Shown: one piece after another, positions 49,421 to 57,980 of the stretch
Position numbering within the stretch: position 1 is the first letter of the stretch
Layout of the letters: every line of letters begins with the position of its first letter
NCBI RefSeq assembly: GCF_005671395.1
Contig: NZ_CP040428.1
Coordinates: 2,976,001 to 3,040,000, forward strand
Origin: Jejubacter calystegiae
GTDB taxonomy: Bacteria; Pseudomonadota; Gammaproteobacteria; Enterobacterales; Enterobacteriaceae
Reading direction: 5' to 3'
Length of the DNA: 64,000 nucleotides
The notes under the pieces: generated by a model
Database searches by the model: none
Told to the model about the DNA's origin: nothing
What the model saw: only the letters and a program-made list of their open reading frames with translations
Position numbers and translations under genes: made by a program

Positions 49421-50420
49421 CGGTGCTTGCCTTCGCGTCGCTAAAGCGCAGGGTGACCGGCATTCCCTGGCGCAGGGTATCGTCCGGATCGGTCACGATA
49501 ATGCGCAGGCGGTAGACCAGATCGGTCCGCAGATCCGGGGTCTCTACGCTCTTGGGGGTGAATTCGGCGGTCGGTGACACAAAGCCAATCTGGCCGTGCC
49601 AGGGCTTATTCGGGCGGCCGTCGGTGTAAATCAGCACTTTACGACCCGGTTGGACCTGATTGAGGTTGGGCTCGTCCACATAAGCGCGGATCCAGACCGG
49701 GCGGGTCAGAGACAGCGTCAGAACGCTGCTACCGGCGCTGAGCATGGTACCGGGCTCAACGGAACGGGTCAGCAGGGTGCCGTCCGAAGGGGCGATAAGT
49801 GTGGCGTCCTGAAGATCCAGCCTGGCCTGAGCCAGCGCGGCCTGGGCCTGTTCCAGACTGGCTTTGGCTTCGGCAATTTCCTGGGGCCGGTTTCCGGCCT
49901 GGTACTGGGCCAGTTTATCGCGGGCCGCTTTCAGGTTCGCCGCGGCCTGATCCCGGGATGAACGGGCGTCAGACAGCGCGTCGGCCGAAACGGCGCGGCT
50001 GTTCCACAGCCCCAACTGGCGCTGATAAAACTTATCCGCATACTCCCAGGAGGCGTGAGCCTGGCGTTCAGCGGCGGCGGCCTGGGCTATCTCTTCACTG
50101 CGGTAGCCGGCCATCATCAGGTCATATTTGGCCTGGGCTGTGGCAACATTGGCCTGAGACTGCTGCAGGGCATTATGCAAAGGCGCCTGGTCCAGCTCGC
50201 CCAGCACGTCGCCGCGCTTAATGGTATCTCCTTCATCCACGTTAAGGCTTGCCAGACGACCGCCAACCCGGAAGCTCATATTAACCGTGCGGATATCCAC
50301 GTTACCGTACAGCGTTAGCGGCTGATTGTGCTGGCTGCGATACCACCACCAGCCGCCGAGCGCGGCGGCCAGTAGTGCCACAATGATTAACACCACCAGG
50401 ACAGGCTTGCTACTTTTCAT
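49407..50420 (-). CDS. ybhG: YbhG, membrane fusion (HlyD-like) protein
   Basis: A 337-residue periplasmic adaptor with an N-terminal membrane anchor (about 7-27). A lipoyl half-motif ([18 protein letters not shown]), a long alpha-helical hairpin rich in Ala, Gln and Glu (about 80-205) and a beta-barrel region ([22 protein letters not shown]) follow. It links YbhFSR to an outer-membrane channel such as TolC. It overlaps the end of cecR by 11 bases, so the operon is cecR-ybhGFSR. Confidence 0.94.
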   Translation of the reverse strand: MKSSKPVLVVLIIVALLAAALGGWWWYRSQHNQPLTLYGNVDIRTVNMSFRVGGRLASLNVDEGDTIKRGDVLGELDQAPLHNALQQSQANVATAQAKYDLMMAGYRSEEIAQAAAAERQAHASWEYADKFYQRQLGLWNSRAVSADALSDARSSRDQAAANLKAARDKLAQYQAGNRPQEIAEAKASLEQAQAALAQARLDLQDATLIAPSDGTLLTRSVEPGTMLSAGSSVLTLSLTRPVWIRAYVDEPNLNQVQPGRKVLIYTDGRPNKPWHGQIGFVSPTAEFTPKSVETPDLRTDLVYRLRIIVTDPDDTLRQGMPVTLRFSDAKASTDEPR

Positions 50421-51102
50421 TTTCGTCGGCTCCTTGCTGGACGGAAAGTCCCTGTAGAATGAAATCGATATGCTGGGTCACCACCCGGATAATCAGCTTA
50501 ACCCCTGCCGCATCGAAGCGCTGCCACCCGGCGCGCAGCAGAATGGTTTCGCGCCCCAGCCGAAAGGCGAGTATCTCCCCCAGTAGGGCATGGGTGTGGA
50601 GAATGGTTTCGGTATCCTCCGGGTCGCGCCCGCAGTAGCTGGCGATAAGTCGGGTCAGAAGCTGATGCATCGGCGCGGTCACCCGTTCGTGAATCAACTG
50701 GTAAGCCTCGGTCGGCGCCAGTTGCTCGCGGGAGATGAACTTGCTGATATTCAGCGTTTCGTCGGCGGTGAGCAGGGCGATAAGATGACGGCTGGCTTCA
50801 ACGATAAGCTGGCGCACGGCTTTCCGATCGTCTCCGCTTGCCAGCAGCTTTTCGGCGGCAGCGGCATGCTGCTGGAAATTATTATCAATGAAATCGGCAA
50901 TCCAGCGAGCGCAGGCCAGGTAAAGCGCCTCTTTTGATCCGAAGTAATAGGTAATGGCGGCGATATTCTGTTGCGCCTGAGCGGCGATATCCCGGGTGGT
51001 GGCATGCAGACCGTATTCGCCGAACTGGGCGATGGCAGCCTGAATCAGCTGCTGCTTTGCCTGTTCACCTCTGGCGGTAGGGGGGCTGGCGTCGTTGCTC
51101 AT
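50410..51102 (-). CDS. cecR: TetR-family regulator CecR
   Basis: CecR (YbiH) controls the ybhGFSR operon and rhlE in E. coli and affects sensitivity to cefoperazone and chloramphenicol. The start at 51102 ([19 protein letters not shown]) gives 230 residues. The TetR helix-turn-helix is [23 protein letters not shown] in outline (residues about 34-56), and [23 protein letters not shown] in the C-terminal domain matches E. coli. Divergent from rhlE, with a perfect palindrome between them. Confidence 0.94.
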   Translation of the reverse strand: MSNDASPPTARGEQAKQQLIQAAIAQFGEYGLHATTRDIAAQAQQNIAAITYYFGSKEALYLACARWIADFIDNNFQQHAAAAEKLLASGDDRKAVRQLIVEASRHLIALLTADETLNISKFISREQLAPTEAYQLIHERVTAPMHQLLTRLIASYCGRDPEDTETILHTHALLGEILAFRLGRETILLRAGWQRFDAAGVKLIIRVVTQHIDFILQGLSVQQGADENEK

Positions 51103-51120
51103 CGGGAGAATTCCTGAAAA

Positions 51121-51142
51121 CTTAATCAATCGATTGATTAAG
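51121..51142. promoter_or_regulatory. Perfect 22-bp palindrome, probable CecR operator
   Basis: CTTAATCAATC followed by its exact reverse complement GATTGATTAAG, 19 bases before cecR and in the divergent gap with rhlE. A TetR-type dimer would fit; E. coli CecR acts from this gap on both sides. Confidence 0.8.
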
Positions 51143-51358
51143 AGTAAGCAGGTTTTGCCAGCGTGTCCAGAAACGTCAATTTGTTCTGTCAATGTTTCCA
51201 CACGGGAGAATTTATGCGCCATGTCGCAAAAACTGATACACTCCGCCCCCTGTAATGGCGCCGTAGTTTGTGCCTTTGAGTAACCGGCCGGTTCCCGGCT
51301 TGCACACTCCCCCTGGAAACTACACCGGTTGCCCGGTCAGGGCGGGTCTGGAGTAGTT

Positions 51359-52729
51359 ATGTCTTTTGATTCTCTTGGGCTGAGCCCCGATATTTTGCGC
51401 GCCGTTGCCGAACAGGGCTATCGCGAACCCACCCCTATTCAGCGCCAGGCCATTCCCGTGGTGCTCAGCGGTCGCGATCTGATGGCCAGCGCCCAGACGG
51501 GCACCGGTAAAACCGCAGGCTTTACGCTGCCGCTGCTGGAGCTGCTGACTCAGCGCGAGCCGCACAGCAAAGGGCGTCGCCCGGTGCGCGCCCTGATCCT
51601 GACCCCCACCCGTGAACTGGCCGCGCAGATCGGCGAAAACGTACGCGACTACAGCAAATACCTCAACATCCGTTCGCTGGTGGTGTTCGGCGGCGTAAGC
51701 ATCAACCCGCAGATGATGAAGCTGCGCGGCGGTGTTGACGTGCTGGTGGCGACTCCCGGGCGCCTGCTCGATCTGGAACATCAGAACGCCGTGAATCTGG
51801 ACCAGGTGGAAATCCTGGTGCTGGACGAAGCCGATCGCATGCTGGATATGGGCTTTATCCACGATATCCGTCGGGTACTGGCGAAGCTGCCGCCACGCCG
51901 TCAGAATCTGCTGTTTTCCGCCACCTTCTCTGACGAAATTAAGGGGCTGGCGGAAAAACTGCTGCACAACCCGGAAGAGGTGGAGGTAGCGCGCCGCAAC
52001 ACCGCTTCAGAGCAGGTGACCCAGCATGTTCACTTTGTGGATAAGAAACGCAAGCGCGAGCTGCTGTCACTGATGATTGGCAAAGGCGACTGGCGCCAGG
52101 TGCTGGTCTTTACCCGCACCAAGCACGGCGCTAACCATCTGGCGGAACAGTTGAATAAAGACGGTATCACCGCCGCCGCTATTCACGGTAACAAGAGCCA
52201 GGGAGCGCGTACCCGGGCGCTGGCCAACTTTAAGTCCGGTGATATTCGGGTGCTGGTGGCGACCGATATCGCCGCCCGCGGTCTGGATATTGAAGAGCTG
52301 CCGCACGTGGTCAACTATGAGCTGCCTAACGTGCCGGAAGATTACGTGCACCGTATTGGCCGTACCGGTCGTGCTGCCGCCACCGGTGAAGCGCTGTCAC
52401 TGGTCTGCGTGGATGAGCATAAACTGCTGCGTGATATCGAACGCCTGCTGAAGCGCGAAATTCCGCGTATTGCCGAGCCGGGCTTTGAGCCGGATCCCTC
52501 CATTAAGGCGGAGCCGATTCAGAACGGCCGCCAGGGACGTAGCGGCGGTGGTCGCGGCGGTAATGGTGGTGGTCGCGGTAATGGCGGCGGAAATGGCGGC
52601 GGACGCGGCCAGAGCCAGGGGCAGCCGCGTAAGCGCGCCGAAAGCGGCCAGGCGGCTAAGCCTGCCGGTGAACGTTCCGGTCGTCGACGTCGTCGCGGCG
52701 GTCAGGGCGGCGGCGAAGGTAACCGCTAA
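51359..52729 (+). CDS. rhlE: DEAD-box RNA helicase RhlE
   Basis: RhlE is an ATP-dependent RNA helicase acting in ribosome assembly. The start at 51359 ([21 protein letters not shown]) gives 456 residues. Motifs: Q-motif [19 protein letters not shown], Ia [48 protein letters not shown]. The C-terminal 75 residues are Gly/Arg/Asn-rich RGG-like repeats followed by a basic tail, a disordered RNA-binding extension. Confidence 0.97.
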   Translation: MSFDSLGLSPDILRAVAEQGYREPTPIQRQAIPVVLSGRDLMASAQTGTGKTAGFTLPLLELLTQREPHSKGRRPVRALILTPTRELAAQIGENVRDYSKYLNIRSLVVFGGVSINPQMMKLRGGVDVLVATPGRLLDLEHQNAVNLDQVEILVLDEADRMLDMGFIHDIRRVLAKLPPRRQNLLFSATFSDEIKGLAEKLLHNPEEVEVARRNTASEQVTQHVHFVDKKRKRELLSLMIGKGDWRQVLVFTRTKHGANHLAEQLNKDGITAAAIHGNKSQGARTRALANFKSGDIRVLVATDIAARGLDIEELPHVVNYELPNVPEDYVHRIGRTGRAAATGEALSLVCVDEHKLLRDIERLLKREIPRIAEPGFEPDPSIKAEPIQNGRQGRSGGGRGGNGGGRGNGGGNGGGRGQSQGQPRKRAESGQAAKPAGERSGRRRRRGGQGGGEGNR

Positions 52730-52765
52730 GGTCTTTCTGTACCCCATGCCTTAAACATGGGAGAA

Positions 52766-52785
52766 TAGTGGCTGTTTGTACAGTA
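52766..52785 (+). promoter_or_regulatory. LexA box of dinG
   Basis: TAGTGGCTGTTTGTACAGTA differs from the E. coli dinG SOS box at two positions by recall and keeps the strong GTACAGTA half. It is 14 bases before the dinG start. Confidence 0.78.
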
Positions 52786-52799
52786 GATACGGTTCTCCC

Positions 52800-55013
52800 A
52801 TGGCATTGTCCGCGGCGCATAAGGCGCAAATCAGCGCCTGGTACAAGGCGCTTTCTCAGCAAATTCCGGACTTTATTCCTCGCGCTCCTCAGCGCCAGAT
52901 GATCGCCGAAGTGGCGAAAACCCTGGCGGATGAAGAGGGGCGCCATCTCGCCATTGAAGCGCCGACCGGCGTCGGCAAGACGCTCTCTTACCTGATTCCC
53001 GGCATCGCTCTGGCCCGGGCCGAACAGAAAACCCTGGTGATCAGCACCGCCAACGTGGCGCTGCAGGATCAGATCTTCAGTAAAGATCTGCCGTTGCTTG
53101 CCAAAATCATCCCCGGTTTAAAATTTACCGCTGCCTTCGGGCGCGGGCGCTACGTCTGTCCCCGCAATCTCGCCATGCTGGCCAGTGACGAACAGCAGCA
53201 GCAGGGCGACCTGCTGGCGATGCTTGATGACGCCCTGACCGCCACCAGCAAAGAAGAACGCAAGCTGTGCATCGATCTGAAGCAGACCCTGGATAGCTAC
53301 AGCTGGGACGGGGTGCGTGACCACAGCAAGAAAAACATTGCCGATGACCTGTGGCGGCGGCTGAGTACCGACAAAGTCGGCTGTCTGGGCACTAACTGTC
53401 AGTGGTATCGCGAATGCCCATTTTTCGTGGCGCGCCGTGAGATCGTTGAAGCCGAAGTGGTGGTGGCGAATCACGCCCTGGTGATGGCGGCGCTGGAAAA
53501 TGAGAGCGTGCTACCGCCCGCGAAACATTTGCTGCTGGTGCTGGATGAAGGCCATCACCTGCCGGATGTGGCGCGCGACGCCCTGGAAACCAGCGCTGAA
53601 ATCACCCCCGGCTGGCTGCGGTTACAGCTGGATCTGTTCAGTAAGTTGATTGCCACCAGTCTTGAACAGTTCCGCCCGAAAAGCATTCCGCCGCTTGCCA
53701 CTCCGGAGCGCCTGAACAACCATTGCGAAGAGCTGGACGAACTGGCCACGACGCTGGCGGGGATCTTTGGTCTGTACCTGCCAGGCGAAAATGAAGGCCT
53801 GTACCGTTTCGCCATGGGCGAACTACCGGAAGAGATGCTGCCGATGGTACAGCGCATGGCGAAGCTTTCCGACGCGCTGCGCGGCCTGGCGGAAGCCTTT
53901 CTGAATGACCTTAGCGAACGTACCGGCCAGCACGATATCGTGCGGCTGCATCGACTGCTCCTGCAGATGAATCGCGCTCTGGGGCACTTCGAGGCCCAGA
54001 GTAAGCTGTGGAAACTGGCGGCCATGGCCAACAGTTCGAACGCGCCGGTGTGCAAGTGGATAGCCCGGGAAGTGCGCGAAGGGCAGCCGAAGCTGCTGCT
54101 GCATTGCGCGGCCATTCGGGTTAGCGATCAACTGGAAAAGCTGCTGTGGCGCAGCGTTCCCCATGTGGTGGTCACCTCGGCGACCCTGCGTTCGCTGAAC
54201 AGCTTCATTCGTCTCCAGGAGCTGAGCGGCCTTAAGGAAAAGGCCGGGGACCGCTTTGTGGCGCTGGATTCGCCGTTCGATCACGTGCATCAGGGGCGGC
54301 TGGTGATTCCGCAAATGCGTTATGCGCCGCTGATGGAGCATGAGCGGCTGCATATTGCCGAGATGGCGGGCTTCTTTCGCGGCGAACTGGAAAAGGGCGA
54401 GCACCGGGGCATGCTGGTACTGTTCGCGAGTCTGAGGGCGATGACCGCTTTCCTGGAGTGCGTTCCCGATCTGCGCCTGCAACTGCTGGTACAGGGGGAT
54501 CTGCCGCGTTACCGGCTGGTGGAGCTGCATCGCCAGCGGGTTACGGAAGGCCAGACCAGCGTGCTGGTGGGGCTACAATCGTTCGCCGAGGGGCTGGATT
54601 TAAAAGGCGAGCTGCTAAGCCAGGTGCATATTCATAAGATAGCTTTTCCGCCGGTAGACAGCCCGGTGGTGGAAACCGAAGGGGAGTGGCTGAAGGCCCA
54701 CAAGCGCTATCCGTTCGAGGTACAGAGTCTGCCCAGCGCCTCCTTTAACCTGATCCAGCAGGTCGGCAGGCTGATTCGCAGCCACGCCTGCTGGGGCGAA
54801 GTGGTGATTTACGATAAGCGCCTGCTGACGAAAAGCTACGGCCAGCGGCTGCTGGCGGCGCTGCCGGTTTTCCCGGTGCTTCAGCCACCTGCGCCAGAGA
54901 TTGACAGCAAGCTGCTGGAAAAACCGGCGGTTACCGGAGCCCGGGGGCGAAAGAGTCGCTCAGGTCGGAGCGGGCGCGTTAAACTGAATAACAAGACCCA
55001 AAAGAGGAGCTAG
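52800..55013 (+). CDS. dinG: ATP-dependent DNA helicase DinG
   Basis: DinG is a superfamily 2, XPD-like 5'-3' helicase with an iron-sulfur cluster, SOS-induced, that resolves R-loops and D-loops. The start at 52800 (MALSAAHKAQISAWYKAL) gives 737 residues (E. coli 716), the extra length mostly in the basic C-terminus. Walker A is EAPTGVGKT (53-61). Cluster cysteines lie in RYVCPRN and GCLGTNCQWYRECPFF. Walker B-like LVLDEGHH and motif VI QQVGRLIRS are present. ybiB follows three bases later. Confidence 0.97.
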   Translation: MALSAAHKAQISAWYKALSQQIPDFIPRAPQRQMIAEVAKTLADEEGRHLAIEAPTGVGKTLSYLIPGIALARAEQKTLVISTANVALQDQIFSKDLPLLAKIIPGLKFTAAFGRGRYVCPRNLAMLASDEQQQQGDLLAMLDDALTATSKEERKLCIDLKQTLDSYSWDGVRDHSKKNIADDLWRRLSTDKVGCLGTNCQWYRECPFFVARREIVEAEVVVANHALVMAALENESVLPPAKHLLLVLDEGHHLPDVARDALETSAEITPGWLRLQLDLFSKLIATSLEQFRPKSIPPLATPERLNNHCEELDELATTLAGIFGLYLPGENEGLYRFAMGELPEEMLPMVQRMAKLSDALRGLAEAFLNDLSERTGQHDIVRLHRLLLQMNRALGHFEAQSKLWKLAAMANSSNAPVCKWIAREVREGQPKLLLHCAAIRVSDQLEKLLWRSVPHVVVTSATLRSLNSFIRLQELSGLKEKAGDRFVALDSPFDHVHQGRLVIPQMRYAPLMEHERLHIAEMAGFFRGELEKGEHRGMLVLFASLRAMTAFLECVPDLRLQLLVQGDLPRYRLVELHRQRVTEGQTSVLVGLQSFAEGLDLKGELLSQVHIHKIAFPPVDSPVVETEGEWLKAHKRYPFEVQSLPSASFNLIQQVGRLIRSHACWGEVVIYDKRLLTKSYGQRLLAALPVFPVLQPPAPEIDSKLLEKPAVTGARGRKSRSGRSGRVKLNNKTQKRS

Positions 55014-55016
55014 CTG

Positions 55017-55985
55017 GTGGATTACCGCAAAATAATTAAAGAGATTGGGCGCGGTAAAAATCACGCCCGGGATCTCGACTTCGATACCGCGCGCGGCCTG
55101 TACAGCCATATGCTGGATGGCAAGGTGCCTGAACTGGAGCTGGGCGGCATCCTGATTGCGCTGCGTATTAAAGGTGAAGGTGAGGCGGAACTGCGCGGTT
55201 TTTATGATGCGGTGCGCCAGCGAACCCTGACGCTGACCCCGCCTGCAGGCAGACCGATGCCGGTGGTGATTCCGACTTATAACGGCGCCCGCCGTCAGGC
55301 GAACCTGACGCCGCTGCTGGCGCTGCTGCTTAGCCGGATGGGTTTCCCGGTGGTGGTGCACGGCGTGAGTGAAGATCCGACCCGGGTTATCTCGGCCACT
55401 ATCTTTGAGCTGCTGGGTATTGCGCCCACGCTGCATGCCGGTCAGGCCCAGGCGAAGCTGGAATCCAGCGAACCGCTATTTATGCCAGTGGATGCCCTGT
55501 GCCCGCCGCTGGCCGGGCAGCTCGAGCTGCGCTGGCGACTGGGAGTGCGTAGCAGCGCCCATACCCTGGCGAAGCTCATCTCACCGTTTGGCGAAGATCG
55601 GGCGCTGCGCCTGTCCAGCGTTTCGCATCCGGAGTATGTCACCCGGGTGGCGCAGTTCTTTAACCAGACCGGCGGACGGGCACTGCTGATGCACGGCACG
55701 GAAGGCGAAGTGTACGCGAATCCGCAGCGTTGCCCGCAAATCAGCCTGGTGGCGGAGCAGGATGTGCAGGTGCTGTGCGAACGTCAGGATGAGGCGCAGC
55801 AGGATATCGCGCTGCCTGGCGATAAAGACGCGGAAGTCACCGCCCGCTGGATTCAGCGCTGCGTGGCGGGCGAAGAGCCGGTACCGGCCTCTATTAAGCA
55901 GCAGCTGGCCTGCTGTCTGGTGGCGAGCGGCGAGCAGGATGATATGGCTGCGGCGCTGGCGCAGGTGAATCGGCTGTTTGGGTAA
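55017..55985 (+). CDS. ybiB: YbiB, TrpD2-family nucleic-acid-binding protein
   Basis: YbiB has the anthranilate phosphoribosyltransferase (class III PRTase) fold, but in E. coli it binds nucleic acids and ObgE rather than acting in tryptophan synthesis. It has 322 residues (E. coli 320). The start is GTG at 55017 after AGAGGAGC, three bases from the dinG stop, so it is co-transcribed with dinG and probably SOS-linked. Seen: GKNHARDLDFDTARGLY, TYNGARRQANLTPLLALLL, LGVRSSAHTLAKLISPF. Confidence 0.93.
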   Translation: MDYRKIIKEIGRGKNHARDLDFDTARGLYSHMLDGKVPELELGGILIALRIKGEGEAELRGFYDAVRQRTLTLTPPAGRPMPVVIPTYNGARRQANLTPLLALLLSRMGFPVVVHGVSEDPTRVISATIFELLGIAPTLHAGQAQAKLESSEPLFMPVDALCPPLAGQLELRWRLGVRSSAHTLAKLISPFGEDRALRLSSVSHPEYVTRVAQFFNQTGGRALLMHGTEGEVYANPQRCPQISLVAEQDVQVLCERQDEAQQDIALPGDKDAEVTARWIQRCVAGEEPVPASIKQQLACCLVASGEQDDMAAALAQVNRLFG

Positions 55986-56000
55986 ACGGGCTTTGTTTCA

Positions 56001-56214
56001 GGGGAAAAGCGGCGGAATATGGCGATGCGGTGGGCTGTTCCGTTCACTTTACGTGACTGCTTTTCTGTTGATTCACAACCGGTGAGCAGGGGGGAACTCC
56101 CTTTCCCTTCCTGGTGTACGTTCCGGGGAGAAAACCGGCAGAATATAATGGCGCGGGGGCTGTTCCGTTCACTTTTCGCAACTGCTTATCTGTTGATTCA
56201 CAGCCGGTGAACGG
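56001..56214 (+). repeat. Imperfect tandem repeat, period about 125 bp
   Basis: Two copies of a module beginning near 56001 and 56124. Each contains GGGCTGTTCCGTTCACTTT, then a diverged stretch, then CTGTTGATTCACA(A/G)CCGGTGA. The string TCCGTTCACTTT recurs inverted at 58134-58148. No gene is evident in 55986-56590, which also has GC-rich inverted motifs and a small hairpin with T-run at 56389-56407. Confidence 0.75.
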
Positions 56215-56264
56215 GCCAGGGAGGCTCAGGCGCCACCCCCCTGGCGACCCGGGCTCCCCGGCGG

Positions 56265-56300
56265 TAAAAAACGTCGCTTACGCGGTTCCCTCCGCTTATC
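56265..56300 (+). repeat. Left arm of inverted module flanking the IS
   Basis: This stretch contains GGTTCCCTCCGCTT, whose reverse complement AAGCGGAGGGAACC lies at 58018-58031 beyond the IS. Adjacent bases (GGCGGTAAAAAACG here, TTTTTACGCCGG there) also correspond, so about 40 bases are inverted copies. Confidence 0.6.
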
Positions 56301-56388
56301 ACTTCGGGCTTTTCGGACCGGGCGAGAGTCGCCATCCCTGGCGACCTCGCCCTGTCGCGACATCCCTGTCGCTCCTCCGGCCCTCCGT

Positions 56389-56407
56389 GAACGCTTCGGC
56401 GTTTTTT
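56389..56407 (+). terminator. Small terminator-like hairpin
   Basis: AACGC-ttcg-GCGTT followed by T-run (56402-56407). It has a short stem and no obvious gene to terminate nearby. Confidence 0.45.
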
Positions 56408-56575
56408 AAGCCGGGACATAACACCCTCGTCGCTTCAGTTGGATTGCTCAAATGCGTCCAGCACACTCTTTTTTGTCAGTCAGGACAGAAGGTCAAAGCG
56501 ATGACATTCTCCGGCCTGAAAATCGCCGCAGCGTTCACGGCCGCCAGGGTCAGCCAGACAGGGAAGTCTGGCTGA

Positions 56576-56593
56576 GGGCATACGGCACAGGGA
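56576..56593 (+). repeat. Left half of the palindrome interrupted by the IS
   Basis: GGGCATACGGCACA on the left of the element mirrors TGTGCCGTTATACCC (57981-57995) on its right. ACGGCACA/TGTGCCGT is perfect and the outer part has one extra base and one mismatch. Confidence 0.65.
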
Positions 56594-56600
56594 TAATGAG

Positions 56601-56611
56601 ATGGACGCTCC
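56601..56611 (+). repeat. Left subterminal inverted repeat of the IS
   Basis: ATGGACGCTCC, the exact reverse complement of the right copy at 57967-57977 and of an extra copy at 56669-56679 just before the transposase start. Confidence 0.85.
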
Positions 56612-56668
56612 AGATTTTACGGTATCAGTGTACCAGACTGGATCGTTGTATAACGTCCTGACAAATGA

Positions 56669-56679
56669 GGAGCGTCCAT
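56669..56679 (+). promoter_or_regulatory. Third copy of the IS repeat, overlapping the transposase ribosome-binding site
   Basis: GGAGCGTCCAT includes the Shine-Dalgarno GGAG of the transposase (ATG 56681). It can pair with the left terminal repeat 57 bases upstream in any transcript entering from outside, which would hide the ribosome-binding site. Confidence 0.6.
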
Positions 56680-56680
56680 C

Positions 56681-57700
56681 ATGCAAGTATCAACTCTCGG
56701 TATTGACCTGGCAAAAAGTGTTTTCCAGCTTCACGGCGTTGATCACAACGGGAATACCGTTTTGCGTAAGCGTCTGTCACGTGCCCGGTTTGTTCAGTTT
56801 GTTATCAACCTGCCGCCCTGCCTTATCGGGATGGAGGCGTGTTCATCCAGCCATCACTTCGGGCGGCTGTTCAGGGAGCACGGTCATCAGGTGAAACTGA
56901 TTCCGCCTCAGTATGTAAAACCCTACGTCAAAACGAACAAGACAGATGCGGCAGATGCAGAAGCCATCTGCGAGGCTGTCACCCGGCCAAACATGCGTTT
57001 CGTTGAAATAAAAACGGTAGAGCAGCAGGCGGTACTGACACTGCATATCGAACGGAGTCTGCTTATCCGGGAGCGAACCGCCGTGATTAACAGCCTGCGG
57101 GCGATGCTGGCTGAATTTGGGTTTGTCATTCCGGGGGGGCGTCGGCAGGTTCATCAGTGCGCGTCCGATATCCTGGGTGATGATGAAAACGGGCTTTCAC
57201 CTCTGGTCCGGTCCAGCGCCGCCCGCCAGCTGGCGCATATCCGGGAGCTGGACAACCAGCTGTCGCAGGTGGAAAAAGAGCTCACGGCATGGTTCAGAAG
57301 CCGCCCGGATTGTCAGCGTGTGGCGCAGGTGCCGGGCGTGGGTCTGCTGACAGCCACTTATGTTGTGGCCTCTGTCGGAAACGCACAGCAGTTCGGCTCG
57401 GCAAAACAGTTTGCCGCCTGGGTGGGGCTGACTCCCCGGGAGCATTCCAGCGGAGGTCACCAGAAACTGGGGCACATCAGCAAACGGGGGGACAGCTATT
57501 TTCGCTTCCTTCTGGTTCACGGGGCGAGAGCGGTGGCAGCCTGGATTCAGCGAACCGGTCAGGGAACCCCATGGCTGCTGGCGCTGATGCAGCGCAAACC
57601 TCACAACGTGGCAGTCACCGCACAGGCCAATAAAACCACCCGGATACTGTGGGCGATGCTGAGGCGCGGAACAGAATACCACCCCGCAACGCCAGCCTGA
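56681..57700 (+). CDS. IS110-family (IS1111 group) DEDD transposase/recombinase
   Basis: A complete 339-residue IS110-type recombinase. The N-terminal RuvC-like DEDD domain (DEDD_Tnp_IS110) starts MQVSTLGIDLAKSVFQLHG with the first Asp at residue 9 and continues with Glu in IGMEACSSSHH and Asp in KTNKTDAADAEAI. The C-terminal Transposase_20 domain has VPGVGLLTATYVVASVG and GLTPREHSSGGHQKLG, with the catalytic Ser region, and SKRGDSYFRFLLVHGARA. GAGGAG lies eight bases before the ATG. Confidence 0.95.
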   Translation: MQVSTLGIDLAKSVFQLHGVDHNGNTVLRKRLSRARFVQFVINLPPCLIGMEACSSSHHFGRLFREHGHQVKLIPPQYVKPYVKTNKTDAADAEAICEAVTRPNMRFVEIKTVEQQAVLTLHIERSLLIRERTAVINSLRAMLAEFGFVIPGGRRQVHQCASDILGDDENGLSPLVRSSAARQLAHIRELDNQLSQVEKELTAWFRSRPDCQRVAQVPGVGLLTATYVVASVGNAQQFGSAKQFAAWVGLTPREHSSGGHQKLGHISKRGDSYFRFLLVHGARAVAAWIQRTGQGTPWLLALMQRKPHNVAVTAQANKTTRILWAMLRRGTEYHPATPA

Positions 57701-57966
57701 TACAGGCTCAGGCTGACGCTACGGGTTACAGTAAACAGAGTCACACGTTACCGGAAGTGCGGGTGTAATCAGTAAGATGGCAAAACAGGTAAGACCGCAG
57801 GTGAGAGAAGCCGTGACGGCACAGGGGCGGAAAAGCCCGTAGTGGATGTCTGGTACTCACCTGGCGGTTACTCATCATGGTCAGGGGAAAATCCCTGGAA
57901 TAAAGACCGAATATATGGCTGCAGCTACCACTTTGTCATTTTTACTGAAAAAACATTTGCGATCCG
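57701..57966 (+). ncRNA. 3' non-coding segment of the IS, predicted guide RNA (seekRNA/bridge RNA) region
   Basis: The 266 bases between the transposase stop and the right repeat hold no gene. In IS1111-group elements this is where the targeting RNA is encoded (known for the group). Several self-complementary strings are visible (GCCGTGACGGC at 57810-57820; GGGCGGAAAAGCCCG at about 57824-57839). ACGGCACAGGG at 57816-57826 is identical to 56582-56592, the left flank of the insertion site. RNA boundaries cannot be set from sequence alone. Confidence 0.55.
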
Positions 57967-57977
57967 GGAGCGTCCAT
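57967..57977 (+). repeat. Right subterminal inverted repeat of the IS
   Basis: GGAGCGTCCAT, exact inverse of the left copy, followed by three bases to the presumed end. Confidence 0.85.
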
Positions 57978-57980
57978 ATA

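Larger units (their letters stand above)
56594..57980 (+). mobile_element. IS110-family element, IS1111 group
   Basis: An element of about 1.39 kb with a single transposase gene and subterminal inverted repeats ATGGACGCTCC (56601-56611) and GGAGCGTCCAT (57967-57977). Ends are placed seven and three bases outside these repeats, which is the IS1111-group rule. The transposase is intact, so the copy may be active. No flanking duplication is seen, as usual for the family. It sits in the loop of an imperfect palindrome. Exact ends could be off by a few bases. Confidence 0.85.

Noticed and set aside
56001-56214. Possible CRISPR or other short-spacer array.
   Set aside because: Only two long diverged copies, no uniform short repeat and spacer pattern, and no cas genes in the window.
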